From the NCBI RefSeq assembly GCF_038502225.1, contig NC_091311.1:38296072-38360071 (forward strand): a DNA stretch of 64,000 bases. The letters are read 5' to 3'. This DNA is from Cherax quadricarinatus. Taxonomy: Eukaryota; Arthropoda; Malacostraca; Decapoda; Parastacidae. Made by a program: the position numbers and the translations under genes. The notes under the pieces were generated by a model. It was not told the origin of the DNA, did not search any database, and was given only the letters and a program-made list of their open reading frames with translations. Shown here piece by piece: positions 12,125 to 23,205 of the stretch. Position 1 is the stretch's first letter. Every line of letters begins with the position of its first letter.

Positions 12125-12510
12125 TGGAAATGTGCAGAGAAGGATGACGAAGTTGATCCTATGTATCAGAAATGTTGTCTACGAGGATAGACTAAAGACG
12201 CTGAGCTTACACACTTACACTCTCGGGAAAGTTGTAGAATTGTAGGGACAAGATTGAAGTGTACAAAAAAATGGAAAACCAAAGAGGATACGAATAACGT
12301 GTTAAAAGTATCTAACCAAGACAGAAGTTGTAGCAATAGATTCAAGTTGGACCAATTTAAAGTCAGTAAGGATATTGGAAAAAAACTGATTTGGTAATAG
12401 AGTTGTAGATGAGGTAGCGTCACTGGGGCCAAGACTTTTGGTAGAGCCCTAGATTATGGCTCCATATGAGTTAGGCCTGCCTAGCATGGGGCGATAGGCC
12501 TACTGTGGAT
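12125..12510 (+). pseudogene. LINE-A (CR1-like) 3' fragment, dead
   Basis: 'AGGATGACGAAGTTGATCCT' followed by 'ATGTATCAGAAATGTTGTCT' and 'GAGGATAGACTAAAGACGCT' parallels 30,353-30,420 of the plus-strand CR1 copy, and it continues into the ORF2 tail. The 3' end resembles 'ATAGGCCTACTG', also seen at the LINE tail near 55.67 kb. Stops and indels break every frame. Confidence 0.6.
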
Positions 12511-13213
12511 ATCCTTCATTCTTGTGGTTTTATGTGTTGATGCATCATGAAAAATCCCTCATCATATTAATTAATTTGACTAACCATGTATTTCCCACTC
12601 GAGACTTACAATCAAACAGTCAATTTCTTAAAAAAATATAGAATCCACGAAGATAATTACGTTGACTTTCACGTGTGAGGAGGAACTGTTTCAGAAAACC
12701 ACCATGGATTTAAGGAAGGTAACTCCTCACGAACATACTGGAGCTAATGTGACACAGCATCAAAGAACAAGGAAGACAAATATGTGTGCGTGTGGGAGTC
12801 CCCTCAGACACACCCATGTATACTCATGCTTCGACAGATATTCGATCGCAGGCATAATGCCAGACTGAGTTGTTTACTTCTGTTGAAGAGTAATAATTCA
12901 TTTACTGCTGGCGCGGAAAACAAATGGTAGCGATAACGAAGATTAAACATAAGCGAAGCATAATAGTATTTCATTAATGGAAATTTCTCTGTTACGAAAA
13001 CATTTATAAACAAAAACTAAACTGTGAAAGAAATATTAAACATGAACGTGTGAAAGAAGGTCTGAAAAACGGAAGGGAGAGAACATGATACATGCAAAAA
13101 AGCGAACAAAAACTGGGTCGAAGTTTATGTATGAAATATAATACTGACAGAGGATGCTGCAGGGAGCAAGAGGACCTCGTGGGAAGACTGCCACAACCGG
13201 GAAAACATTGTTG
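12511..13213. other. Unannotated stretch
   Basis: No gene recognised in AT-rich sequence. Confidence 0.45.
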
Positions 13214-13450
13214 CTTCGTTAAAAGATGGCAGGAACTGCTAGTTGAGATGAGGAGGATGCTGGTAGCTTCAGCAGCACAGCCTGCAACGGCAGACTGTGA
13301 GGAAGTCAACAGGGAACGTCCTGAACTTGTCTTCTGGTGTTGGCTAACTTCTTCGTTAAAAGATGGCAGGAAACGCTAGTTAAGATGAAGAAGGAGGTGG
13401 TAACTTCCCTGCAGAGTGCCAGCAACAGCAGGCTGTGAAGGAGACAGCGG
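13214..13450. repeat. Imperfect tandem duplication, 137-bp period
   Basis: 'CTTCGTTAAAAGATGGCAGG' occurs at 13,214 and 13,351. Each is followed by diverged copies of AACTGCTAGTTGAGATGA and GCAACGGCAGACTGTGA-like segments. It spans about 1.7 units. Confidence 0.8.
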
Positions 13451-13591
13451 GGTATAAATTAAAGCTGTCTACATCCTTAAATACCTCGTTCCATAACGTT
13501 TATGCTATTAAAGGGGAAAAAATACAGTATGATACGTTTCAGTGACTTACTGTTGACATTAACACGAATAAAAAGATATGGATGTATTTGT

Positions 13592-13593
<2 letters not shown>

Positions 13594-13664
<71 letters not shown>
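13594..13664. repeat. (GT)n microsatellite
   Basis: About 35 GT units. The Cys-Val and Thr-His open frames over it are artefacts. Confidence 0.97.
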
Positions 13665-13831
13665 AGACTTAGAGGCACGAACCTGACCCGGGAGGGATGG
13701 GAAATACATAAAAAACAATGCTGGGTCGAGGACTGGAGTTCTACCACTGTCGCAAAAACTCGGAGACGAAAGAAGCCGAGAGTTCATACTTCATCACTAC
13801 CCCGTCTGAAATAAACGTGGTCCCACGTACA

Positions 13832-13834
<3 letters not shown>

Positions 13835-13917
<83 letters not shown>
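13835..13917. repeat. (CA)n microsatellite abutting LINE-B
   Basis: About 41 CA units end exactly where LINE-B homology begins. At the matching point in the 33.8 kb copy the LINE itself reads GGTCACGCACGTCAAG, a natural seed for CA expansion. Confidence 0.95.
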
Positions 13918-13920
<3 letters not shown>

Positions 13921-14390
13921 AAGAAACTAGAGAAAGTGCAAAGGTTTGCAACAAGACTAGTCCCAGAGCTAAGAGGTATGTCCTACGAGGAGAGGTTAAG
14001 GGAAATCAACCTGACGACACTGGAGGACAGGAGAGATAGGGGGGACATGATAACGACATACAAAATACTGAGAGGAATTGACAAGGTGGACAAAGACAGG
14101 ATGTTCCAGAGATTGGACACAGTAACAAGGGGACACAGTTGGAAGCTGAAGACACAGATGAATCACAGGGATGTTAGGAAGTATTTCTTCAGCCACAGAG
14201 TAGTCAGTAAGTGGAATAGTTTGGGAAGCGATGTAGTGGAGGCAGGATCCATACATAGCTTTAAGCAGAGGTATGATAAAGCTCACGGCTCAGGGAGAGT
14301 GACCTAGTAGCGATCAGTGAAGAGGCGGGGCCAGGAGCTCGGACTCGACCCCCGCAACCTCAACTAGGTGAGTACAACTAGGTGAGTACA
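13918..14390 (+). pseudogene. LINE-B 3' end (RT C-terminal region)
   Basis: A 129-codon frame reads '[19 protein letters not shown]', '[20 protein letters not shown]', 'RGDMITTYKILRGIDKVDKD' and ends 'HRVVSKWNSLGSDVVEAGS', 'IHSFKQRYDKA'. This is the conserved C-terminal region of CR1/L2-type LINE ORF2 proteins. The frame is open to its natural stop near 14,305, but RT and endonuclease domains are missing. The 3' end (AACTAGGTGAGTACAACTAGG and then GTGAGTACACAC, read as separate pieces) runs directly into a CA repeat, which I take as the element's own tail. Confidence 0.85.
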
Positions 14391-14402
14391 CACACACACA
14401 CA

Positions 14403-14466
<64 letters not shown>
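14391..14466. repeat. (CA)n tail of LINE-B
   Basis: About 37 CA units with one CATA interruption directly continue the LINE-B terminus GGTGAGTACAC. Confidence 0.9.
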
Positions 14467-14470
<4 letters not shown>

Positions 14471-14584
14471 TTCCCTCCGCATCATCGTACATAATTCCAC
14501 AACATTGCATTGCAAGCGAATAGTCTGGTTGTCTATTTAAAAGTTATTTTCTATGTGCAATATGAAGTTTGATCAACGAGTTCA

Positions 14585-15475
14585 GTGAGTGTGTGAGTGA
14601 GTGTATGAGTGAGTGTATCAGTGAGTGTATCACCGAGTGTATGAGTGTGTGAGTGAGTGTATGAGTGAGTGTATCAGTGAGTGTATCACCGAGTGTATGA
14701 GTGTGTGAGTGTATGAGTGAGTGTATCAGTGAGTGTATCACCGAGTATATGAGTGTATGAGTGAGTGTGTGAGTGAGTGTATGAGTGAGTGTATGAGTGA
14801 GTATATCAGTGACTGTATCAGTGACTGTGAGTATCAGTGAGTGTATTAGTGACTGTGAGTGTCAGTGAGTGTATCAGTGAGTGTATCGGTGACTGTGAAT
14901 ATCAGTGAGAGTATCAGTGACTGTATCAGTGAGCGTATCAGTGACTGTGAGCATCAGTGAGTGTATCAGTGAGTGTATCAGTGAGTGTATCAGTGACTGT
15001 ATCAGTGACTGTGAGTATCAGTGAGTGTATTAGTGACTGTGAGTGTCAGTGAGTGTATCAGTGAGTGTATCGGTGACTGTGAATATCAGTGAGAGTATCA
15101 GTGACTGTATCAGTGAGCGTATCAGTGACTGTGAGCATCAGTGAGTGTATCAGTGAGTGTATCAGTGAGTGTATCAGTGAGCGTATCAGTGAGTGTATCA
15201 GTGAGTGTATCAGTGAGTGTATTAGTGAGTATATCAGTGAGTGTATCAGTGAGTGCATTACTGAGTGTATGAGTGTGTGTATCAGTGAGTGCATCAGTGA
15301 TTGTATCAGTGAGTGTATCAGTGAGTGTATCAGTGAGTGTATTACTGAGTATATCAGTGAGTGTATCAGTGAGTGCATTACTGAGTGTATGAGTGTGTGT
15401 ATCAGTGAGTGTATCAGTGAGTGTATCAGTGAGTGTATCAGTGAGTGTATCAGTGAGTGTATCAGTGTGAGTATC
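14585..15475. repeat. Minisatellite of GTATCAGTGAGT, 12-bp unit
   Basis: About 70 short units of 'gtgagtgtatca', with variants (tgtgag, tgactg, cattactg). Longer blocks are duplicated, e.g. 14,797-14,935 reappears nearly intact at 15,000-15,135, which shows higher-order copying. Confidence 0.92.
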
Positions 15476-15532
15476 AGCGACTTCTCCCTATTTGATCTCT
15501 AAAGTATGCCGATAAGTATAAAAGATATACTT

Positions 15533-15598
15533 AATAATAATAATAATAGTAATAATAATAATAATAATAATGATAAAAATAGTAATAACAGCAACGTC

Positions 15599-15694
<96 letters not shown>
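15533..15694. repeat. (AAT)n microsatellite
   Basis: Interrupted at first (AGTAAT, AGCAACGTC), then about 31 uninterrupted AAT units. Confidence 0.97.
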
Positions 15695-16011
15695 GTCTAC
15701 TGTCAGCTGGTTGGAGAAGGTCAGACTACGGACGTTACACTTGCTCTATCATTGCTTTTCAGGAATTAATTTGGTTCTCACATTCCAGCAGGTTAAGATA
15801 AGGCTGTTATGGTAGTTTGTCGATGTGGGACTAAGTCTTCAAGTATAGTGTCTTTCGTGTACAGTGTATATTATAAAGCAACTCTTTCTCTCTTCTTCGT
15901 CTAAGAGAGCACATTCCAAGTGCTTTCAGAGAGGCTCTCAGTATTGTCTCTCTCTGGGAAATAAACAATGTCTGTATCAGCGCTGTTATCGCTTCAGTTG
16001 TGGCATGAATG
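15695..16011. other. Unannotated stretch
   Basis: No gene or element recognised. Confidence 0.45.
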
Positions 16012-16155
16012 GTGATGTGAGCACAGAACAATATCATAGACGTGAGAGCACAGAACAATATCATAGACGTGAGAGCACAGAACAATATCATAGACGTGAG
16101 AGCACAGAACAATATCATAGACGTGAGAGCACAGAACAATATCATAGACGTGAGA
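16012..16155. repeat. Minisatellite, 27-bp unit
   Basis: Five near-identical units of 'gtgagagcacagaac' + 'aatatcatagac'. They encode a 9-residue repeat (STEQYHRRE) in one frame by chance of unit length. The high identity suggests recent expansion. Confidence 0.93.
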
Positions 16156-16856
16156 ACACATGTTACTGCTATCTTCAGCTGCATCTAGATCAAACAATAG
16201 CATATTATAGACTCTATATGCTGTTAAGCTATACAGTAGAGGACATTACCAACTTAACTATCCATTAGACTGTACATCAACATCTTCTATAGCTTCCTCA
16301 CCAATGTTTGGGTTATTTCTGACGCTTAGGTGAATTTTAGTATTTTTAACTCTATGATATCACGCACACAGACCTTTGATTAAGTTAATTAATGAAGACT
16401 TTTTATAATGCAGTGCTTCATCAAACTGTCAACAAAGATTGATAAAATTAGTAGAAGCAACAACCAACGTTTTAGTCTGCAGAATGGAAGAACAACGCGT
16501 GTTTAAGACACAGCAATAAGTGTACACTGAGCTGAAGTAAACAGCGATATATATGTACACTCAGTTGAAGCTAAGAGTGACATACGCAGTGTAATATAAG
16601 CTCGGTGACGTCTCAACATCAAGACTGTTCTTGTTCTCGTGCAGCCCCAACACATTTGATTCACTAGTCGTGCCTGCCAACGACGGGCCAACTCCCAGAA
16701 AAAAAAAAAAAAGACACGTATTTTCTCAATGTTGCCGCTCTCGTCTACCTAATTAAAAAGAAAGAGAAACCAGTATTTTTTTGTACAAATAAATTTAAAT
16801 CTAGTATAATGGTTCTGAATGCACCAGACCTGTGTGACGGCTTGAGATATATGTAC

Positions 16857-16861
<5 letters not shown>
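16156..16861. other. Unannotated stretch
   Basis: AT-rich with a poly-A run (16,699-16,711). No gene or element recognised. Confidence 0.45.

Positions 16862-16908
<47 letters not shown>
16862..16908. repeat. (CA)n microsatellite
   Basis: About 23 CA units. Confidence 0.95.
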
Positions 16909-16910
<2 letters not shown>

Positions 16911-17299
16911 ACAATAGACTACCGTAAAACATTTCTGATAGGTGCATTTTGTGTGAAATCAATGATATTATGTGAACTTAGAACAATCAAGAAAAAAAAC
17001 TCTTACGTTTTTAAAACCAGTAAAAAAAAAAATGGATTTTGTGAATTGGTTAAAAACTAAAAAAAAAAATAGCGTTATCTTACTTTAAATTCATTCCCAG
17101 GTAGGACTTAACATGTACAGGACCAGTATAAAACATGTGGTAAGCAATACCAGCTACCAGTTTCAATGCTTTGTAAGGGAGAAGGCGGTTATTAACTTAA
17201 TTTAGTGTGTAGAGTATTCCTTGCACAGAGAATGGACAGGGCAGAATACGGCACTACACTGAAGATCCTTAAACACCAACAATAATAAAAATGTGAGGA

Positions 17300-17620
17300 A
17301 TGAGACACTTGTGCAGTATTTGGGAAACTTTACTGAGGAAACGTTTCGCCAGCCAGTGGCTTCTTGAGTCCAATACAGAAAATAACGGTGAAAGATGAGA
17401 AGTTTGAGGTAATCAATCCCTCAGCTGGAGTCGATGTGTTCAGTCCCTCAGTATCAAGATTGACGGACTAAACACATCGATTCCACGGTGAGGGACTAAT
17501 TACCTCAATCTCCTCTTCATCTTCCATCGCTCATCCCCGTATTGGAAGCCACCGGCTGGCGACACGCTTCCTCAATTAATATTGCCCAAGTGTCTCATTC
17601 CTCAACTCGCCGATTTTCTG
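17300..17620. mobile_element. Foldback of the hammerhead-like element (GTTTC subtype)
   Basis: The left arm carries on its minus strand a motif with stem I GGA/TCC, degenerate core CTCAAGA, stem II GCCA/TGGC, GAAAC and GTTTCC (about 17,341-17,376). The right arm on the plus strand holds TATTGGAAGCCACCGGCTGG then CGACACGCTTCC, where the CUGANGA segment has been lost outright. Outer parts match too: GAATGAGACACTTGTGCA on the left, CCCAAGTGTCTCATTCCTCA on the right. The centre is near 17,462. Arms are clearly diverged, so this is an old insertion, and neither motif should be active. Confidence 0.7.
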
Positions 17621-18292
17621 AACCATTAACATCACACAATGACAACAACAGCTGCACCAGTGGAGACCATGACGTTATTACACAGCTCTTCCGTTTATCA
17701 TCAATCATCAATATAGTCAACAATTATACAAATACAGTTAGGATACTAAATGACTGATGAAGGCATGAGAAAGGTGAAGTCAGGAGATACTTGTCCTGTT
17801 TCCTGACAAACCTCACCCAACCTATCATATCAGCCACAACCTTCACTATACTCCTCTAAGCACTCAGTTTTCTTAGATACCGTCAAAGTTTCATGCTTAA
17901 TTTCCTTCTTGGCACCTCTAGCACATCTAATGCTCCTCTTGGGTGCCATGGTTAATATCCAGAGATTGAGACAGGAGGAATAACACCTCCAAAACTGACT
18001 GAGTCAAAACAACTTCAGCATGGGTGTTGTTTACATAATAGGGTGATACAAGGCCTTCCCATAAAAATAACGAACTTGCCCATAAGGTAACCATAGTGCA
18101 GAGGGAAGGGGAAACATTGTATCCCAAGGAAAGTGGCGGACAATTGATGTATTATTTCCTATTCAAATAGGAACTAGCAGATCAAGGGTGCCTCATAACG
18201 AAATGTGTAAATTCAGGCATATTTATGGAGACAGTAACAAGATGTAAGTATCACTAGAAGTACTGTTTCTATGGTGATGTTAATGACATAAT
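17621..18292. other. Unannotated stretch
   Basis: No gene or element recognised. Confidence 0.45.
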
Positions 18293-18606
18293 AATGATGA
18301 TAATAATAATAACTCTATTTACTATAAGTACATGTACAAGGTATTCAAGCCTAGCTGACATCAATGACATACTACTATATAGAAAGCCGCTTGTTATGCA
18401 GAACATTTCGGGCAAATTAGATCAGTTTTGTCCCAGGATGCGACCCACACCAGTCGACTAACACCCAGGTTCCCATTTTACAGATGGATGAACATAGACA
18501 ACCGGTGTAAGGAAACACGTTTAATGTTTCCACCCCTTCGCTAGGAATCGAACCCGGACCCTCACTGTGTGAAGCGAGAGCTTTTGTCACCAGGCCACGG
18601 GGTACC
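18293..18606 (-). mobile_element. tRNA-derived SINE (family 1), near full length with tail
   Basis: On the minus strand: TGGTGACAAAAGCTCTCGCTT (A-box region, one base trimmed off either end leaves the core), then GGGTTCGATTCCTAGCG (B box), then GTCGACTGGTGTGGGTCGC and a distal part CATTGATGTCAGCTAGG. It ends at plus-strand ATGATGATAATAATAATAAC, the element's A/T-rich 3' tail. It is longer than the copy at 1.1 kb, which lacks the distal part. The A box is mutated (ACAAAAGC for CTAAAGC). Confidence 0.8.
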
Positions 18607-19339
18607 GTGGACAAAGACAGGGCCATACACTGGAACATTATATCTTCAAGTGTTCAAACATCCAGCCTTCCAGAGACACTTCCTTGCAAACCCTACAGTA
18701 CATGATAAAATATTTCAGTGCTAATGATATCTGAAAGCTTGAGAGTATAACCACGTTTTGGGTCTACTAGATAAATGAATCATTCTTAAAGAGTCTGCAA
18801 CCCTATTACGACTAACATTTAAGTAGTAATAAGATACTTAAATGTTTTTGAGATTTAGTCCACATTGCAATGTGTTCGTTAGTTACACGAAGAAACTGTA
18901 ATATATGAAATGACTGTAATATATTTGTGTGTGTGTGATGGAACAATACCCAGTCGCATACAGTCAAAACCCATTGTGACCTCTGTAATTCTGTTTTTTT
19001 TTTTTTTTTTTTGCGCTGCTGCTGACGGGATGAGCTGCGGGTGCGCAATAAACTAGCAACTCAGGCGACACAATAAATAACCACGGAGAGCTCTAATGCA
19101 AAGTATTATGTAACATGGTTCATTTTTCCTCCTGTTTGCAACTTGCTGCCTCATATAATACTACTTTCCTCGTGCAATGTGATAATGGAAAACAAAATTT
19201 AATTAGTGTTTTACTGATGTTCTTGTGTTGCACGAGAGTCAGATGGCAACTCTATAATTCAAGAAACACTTTACAATATCCCTGTTTCATTTATGTTTTC
19301 AAATTTCGGCTGTGCCCTCGTGTTCCTGTTTCCCGCCTC
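18607..19339. other. Unannotated stretch
   Basis: Contains a poly-T run (18,995-19,012). No gene or element recognised. Confidence 0.45.
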
Positions 19340-19460
19340 TCAAGCAATCTCCTTGTCTACCCTATCAATTCTTTTAAGTATTTTATACGTTGTTATTATA
19401 TCATCCCTAGTACTTCTTTCCTCTAATCTTACCTTAGAACATACCCTTTGACCCCAGGAC
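19340..19460 (-). pseudogene. LINE-B fragment
   Basis: The minus-strand frame reads VRLEERSTRDDIITTYKIL then KRIDRVDKEIA, the same block as LTTLEDRRDRGDMITTYKIL in the 13.9 kb copy. It is about 40 codons, truncated on both sides, and directly precedes the LINE-C copy on the opposite strand. Confidence 0.7.
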
Positions 19461-19494
19461 CAGTCTCCTTGCAGATCTCTGCACGTTTTCAATT

Positions 19495-20580
19495 GCTTGA
19501 CATGCTTGGTAATCCACAGAACCGTATCATCCTTTGCGGATGATACTAGGATCTGCATGAGGCTGTCATCTGCTAAGGACGTCTTTAACCTCCAAGAAGA
19601 TATAAACAAAGTTTTCCAGTGGGCAACGGTAAACAATATGATGTTCAATGAGGACAAATTCCAACTACTTCGTTATGGAAAACTGGAGGAGATAATAACT
19701 AGAACAGAGTATACTACAGACTCTGGCCATACAATAGAGCGGAAAAATAATGTAAGGGACCTGGGAGTAGTAATGCCTGAGGATCTCACTTTCAAGGATA
19801 ACAACAGTGCCACGATCACAAGTGCAAAGAAAATGATAGGATGGATAATGAGAACGTTCAAAACAGAGATGCCAGGCCAGTGATGATCCTGTTCAAATCA
19901 CTTGTTCTCTCTAGGCTGGAATACTGCTGTACATTAACATCTCCGTTCAAAGCAGGTGAAATCGCAGATCTAGAGAGTGTACAGAGATCCTTTACTGCAC
20001 GTATAAGTTCTGTCAAGCACCTGAACTACTGGGAACGCTTGGAAGCACTTGACTTGTAATCGTTAGAACGCAGGAGGGAGAGATATATCATAATCTACAC
20101 TTAGAAAATCCTAGAAGGAATGGTCCCGAATCTGCACACAGAAATCACTTCCTACGAAAGTAAAAGACTGGGCAGGCGATGCAAAATACCCCCAATTAAA
20201 AGTAGGGGCGCCATTGGTACACTAAGAGAAAACACCATAAGTGTCCGGGGCCCAAGACTGTTCAACAGCCTCCCACCAAGTATAAGGGAATTACCAATAG
20301 GCCCCTGGCTGCCTTCAAGAGGGAGCTGACTTTAGTCAGCTCCCTCTTGAAGGCAGCCAGGGGCTGGACATAATCCAACGTACGAACCACAGCCCGGCTG
20401 ATCCGGTACTGACTAAAGTCAGTACCGGATCAGCCGGGCTGTGGTTCGTACGTTGGACTATGTCCGGCCAACAGTAACAGCCTGGTTGATTAGGCCCTGA
20501 TCCACCGGGAGGCCTGGTCGTAGACCGGGCCGCGGGGGCGTTGATCCCCCAAATAACCTCCAGGTAGACTCCAGGTAGGT
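19495..20580 (+). pseudogene. LINE-C RT palm-to-3' end, broken
   Basis: The first segment reads SSFADDTRICMRLSSAKDV, which holds the RT catalytic F-A-D-D motif, followed by 'LQEDINKVFQWATVNNMMFN' and 'VRDLGVVMPEDLTF'. A frameshift near 19,865 leads to 'LFKSLVLSRLEYCCTLTSPF', 'LNYWERLEALDL' (stop), and 'RGPRLFNSLPPSIRELP'. The 3' non-coding end matches the copies at 8.0 and 53.5 kb. It is 5'-truncated just before the catalytic motif, so it cannot be active. An 82-bp inverted insertion disrupts the 3' region (see 20,301-20,465). Confidence 0.85.
20301..20465. repeat. Two adjacent near-perfect palindromes inside LINE-C
   Basis: Palindrome 1 spans 20,301-20,364 (31-bp arms, 2-nt loop TT). Palindrome 2 spans 20,366-20,465 (49-bp arms, one mismatch, 2-nt loop AA). 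Compared with other LINE-C copies (GAGGGAGCTGGACAGATACC followed by TAAAGTCAGTGCCGG), the sequence between the two centres is an inverted copy of flanking element sequence. This looks like a replication template switch rather than separate insertions. Confidence 0.9.
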
Positions 20581-20739
20581 AGGTATGGTGTGGGTTCCAT
20601 TCTGGTGCTGCTTATTCCATTATGGGTCTGGTCGTGAATGCCTCCTTGCTTATATTTCCGAAAGCTAATATTTAATCTGTCAGACGCGCATTTGCTGTAG
20701 CAATTATTCGGGAGATGTGAGCTCAAGGCAATATGCTAG

Positions 20740-21535
20740 ATACTATGCTCACCCCAAGATCTTTCCCTTTGTGAATAGTGTGCAGCCTTTGCTCCCGAGC
20801 CTGTACTCCGTCTGCGGCATTCTTTGCCCACCTCTACTCTCCATAACTTTATATTTGTTGGGGTTCATTTCCTGTAACCACTTCTCAGACGAGGCCTGCA
20901 GTCTGCAGTCTATCCAAATCTATCTGTAGTCTTTCCTGGTCCTCACCGGTTTGTATTCTCCTTTTTAGTTTCATATCTATCCCATACATCATGTCATGCA
21001 CTAACGAGTATATAAGAAATAGTAGCGGTCCTAGTACTGGACCCTGTGGAACCCCACTCGTCACTCACGATCATTCCGACACTTCTTCTCGAAAAATAAC
21101 TCGTTATTTCCTTCCAGTTAAGCTTTCCTTGATCTATTGTGGTTCCTTTCCTGTTATTCCTACCTTCTCCTCTAGCTTTCATCCCTGTTTCTTATGCGGT
21201 AGTGTGTCAAAACCTTCTTACAGTTTCAAAATATGCAGTCTATCCATCCCCCTTTCTCTCTCTCTCTCTTGCCTCATTTCTGTTACCTTGTACTATACTA
21301 GTAAATCTGTGGTTAAAGTCACCCATGTTCAGCAGTCTTGAGCTTCTCATCATCTCTCTGTTGTTGGTGTCATATACTTCTATTTCCACCTTGGAGTGTG
21401 TCTTGAGTGTGCCTAACATGTAGTCCTCTGCTTTCTTCTCTGTTTATTCCCCTCGTCTCCTTAAAACTCCACCAGTTTTTAATTAGCAATGCTACTCCAC
21501 CTCCTCGGTTAACTCTGTCTTTCATTCATAAGCTG
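20740..21535 (-). pseudogene. LINE-B fragment: endonuclease end and RT, decayed
   Basis: Minus-strand pieces read 'SGVPQGPVLGPLL' (near 21,045), 'MKLKRRIQTGEDQERLQIDL' (near 20,945) and, further 5', endonuclease-like 'RGGGVALLIKNWW' (near 21,490). The RT turn motif and the palm region around it are present, but frames are broken by stops and by a CT-rich expansion near 21,255. The order of pieces is that of an APE-type LINE ORF2 with a large internal deletion. Confidence 0.65.
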
Positions 21536-21559
21536 ACACCCAGCTGGAAAGATCTCATC

Positions 21560-21735
21560 GGTTACTGACCTAAAGTCAGCACCCGATAAGCCAGGCTGTG
21601 GTTCGTAAGTTGGACTACGTGCGGCCAGCTGTAACAGGCTGGTTGAGCAGGCCCTGATCACCAGGAGGCCTGGTCAGGGACTGGGCCTCGGGGGCATTGA
21701 CCCCCGGAACATCCTCCAGGTAGACTTCAAGTAGA
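21560..21735 (+). repeat. LINE-C 3' non-coding end
   Basis: GGCTGTGGTTCGTAAGTTGG and CGTGCGGCCAGCTGTAACAG, then GGCCTGGTCAGGGACTGGGC and TTGACCCCCGGAACATCCTC, match the ends of the copies at 8.0, 20.5 and 53.5 kb. Only the 3' end is present. Confidence 0.85.
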
Positions 21736-21899
21736 GTGACTGCTTTAGTCCTGACGAAGTCATACAAATTGTATCACAATATCAGCTCCACCGAAGTTCC
21801 TCTCCTTTCCCTTCAGTCGCATAGAGACATGTTGACCATGATGACAGGGTCAGTATGGGGGGTTTCCCCGTTGGCAGGGTAATCGTGGCTCCATCTTTA

Positions 21900-22115
21900 A
21901 GATGTCACTGTTATCAAGGCCCGTCCACACGGTGTCAGTGTCAACATGGCCCTATACACACAATGTCAGTGTCATCATGACCCTGTCTACACTGTGTCAG
22001 GGCCATCATGGCCCTGTCCACACGATATGTCAGCATGGCCCCGTCCACACGGTGTCAGTGTCAGCATGGCCCCGTCCACACGGTGTCAGTGTCAGCATTG
22101 CCCCGTCCCCACGGT
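21900..22115. repeat. Degenerate minisatellite, about 36-bp unit
   Basis: About six units around 'CGTCCACACGGTGTCAGTG' and 'TCAGCATGGCCC', with deletions in the middle units. Confidence 0.8.
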
Positions 22116-22249
22116 ATAAGGGATCATTCATCACCAGAGGCAGCCACCAGCACCACTCTTTGTGCCGCCTTCACCCGTGGGTAATGGTGACAGACAACAC
22201 ACCCACTTAACCCCTGCAGCCCCACACAATACTCCTGGGCTACTGCACC

Positions 22250-22344
22250 GTCCCCCACCCCTGAAGGCCTGCCCTTCCCCAAGCACTGTATGTCTCGAGC
22301 AGGTTTAGCTCTTCCTCATGAATGCAATAATAATAATAATAATA

Positions 22345-22420
<76 letters not shown>

Positions 22421-22435
22421 CAACAACAACCATCC
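22250..22435 (+). mobile_element. SINE family 2, 3' end with expanded (AAT)n tail
   Basis: 'AGCACTGTATGTCTCGAGCA' and 'GGTTTAGCTCTTCCTCATGA' correspond to GGCGCTGTATAATCCT and GGGTTTAGCGCTTCCCCCTT of the 4.4 kb copy. Both are followed at once by AATAATAAT, here expanded to about 33 units ending in CAACAACAAC. Confidence 0.65.
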
Positions 22436-22724
22436 CCGCACCAGCCTTCCGCTAGTCTCCCCTTCCCATTCCCCTCTCCCTCTCTGGGCCCCCATTCCCC
22501 TTCCTACCATTTCTCCCCATTTCCTCTAATTCTCCTTCTCTTCTTCCCCTAACAGGGCCCAGCCCCCACATTAGGGTGTGGGCGAAGGTTAAGTGAGATA
22601 AATGTGTAAGACGCACCCCGGAAATGAATGGAAATAAAGAGTAATCAAAACAGTAATTTAAAACAAGGAGTGCTAAGCGATTGAGTCAATTTCCGGTTGA
22701 AAATGTTTTACATTGACTTTCAGA

Positions 22725-22965
22725 GACGTGAGAGAAACGTTGCAGCACCTCAAGTGTGTGCTTTCACAGAGAGACAGAGAGATAACGTCTCAACGAGATG
22801 CTTTGCTCTCAGATTTAATACTGATGAAGTAGGAAACGTGCGCTCTCAGAAACAGAACCGATAAACTAGCTAACTTGTTCTCTCAAAACGAGAACTTATG
22901 AAATACCTCTCACGTGTTCTCAAAGACAGAACTGCAGAACCACCTGCAGTGTGCTCTCAGAGAGT
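22725..22965. repeat. Degenerate tandem repeat with CTCTCAGA core
   Basis: Five or six poorly conserved units of about 45-55 bp carry 'GTGTGCTCTCAGA' and 'ACAGAACTG(C/A)AGAAC'-like pieces. Unit boundaries are uncertain. Confidence 0.5.
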
Positions 22966-23167
22966 ACATTACAACTCTGACAAGCTCCCTGACACTTCAC
23001 AGAGGTGGTGTGGGTGGAAGGTGAGGTTGCATTTCTGCAGGTGATGGGCTCTTCATTCCAAAAGCGGGAGTTATCCAACCCCTTCGTTTCGATCACAACT
23101 GATCCGCGAATTAAAATCAAAATGAAGAAAAGAGAGGTGCAGAACGAGCTTCATTTTTTTTACCACC

Positions 23168-23205
23168 ACAACGTTTCGCTCTGCGTAGAGCTTTATCACG
23201 TCTTG
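23168..23205 (-). ncRNA. Degenerate hammerhead-like motif (GCTCT stem)
   Basis: Minus strand: GTGATAA, one extra A, GCTCT, loop, AGAGC, GAAA, C, GTT. The 5-bp stem II and GAAAC are kept with a stem sequence unlike the other subfamilies. Core position 3 is G with A at 8, so the compensatory pair is lost and activity is unlikely. Confidence 0.4.

Noticed and set aside
15058..15502. Ser/Glu/Cys/Ile-repeat open frames on both strands
   Set aside because: The 12-bp unit of the minisatellite keeps frame on either strand. No protein evidence.
20994..21423. Plus-strand frames with hydrophobic stretches suggesting a membrane protein
   Set aside because: They lie antisense to LINE-B RT and endonuclease sequence, whose minus-strand motifs are recognisable.
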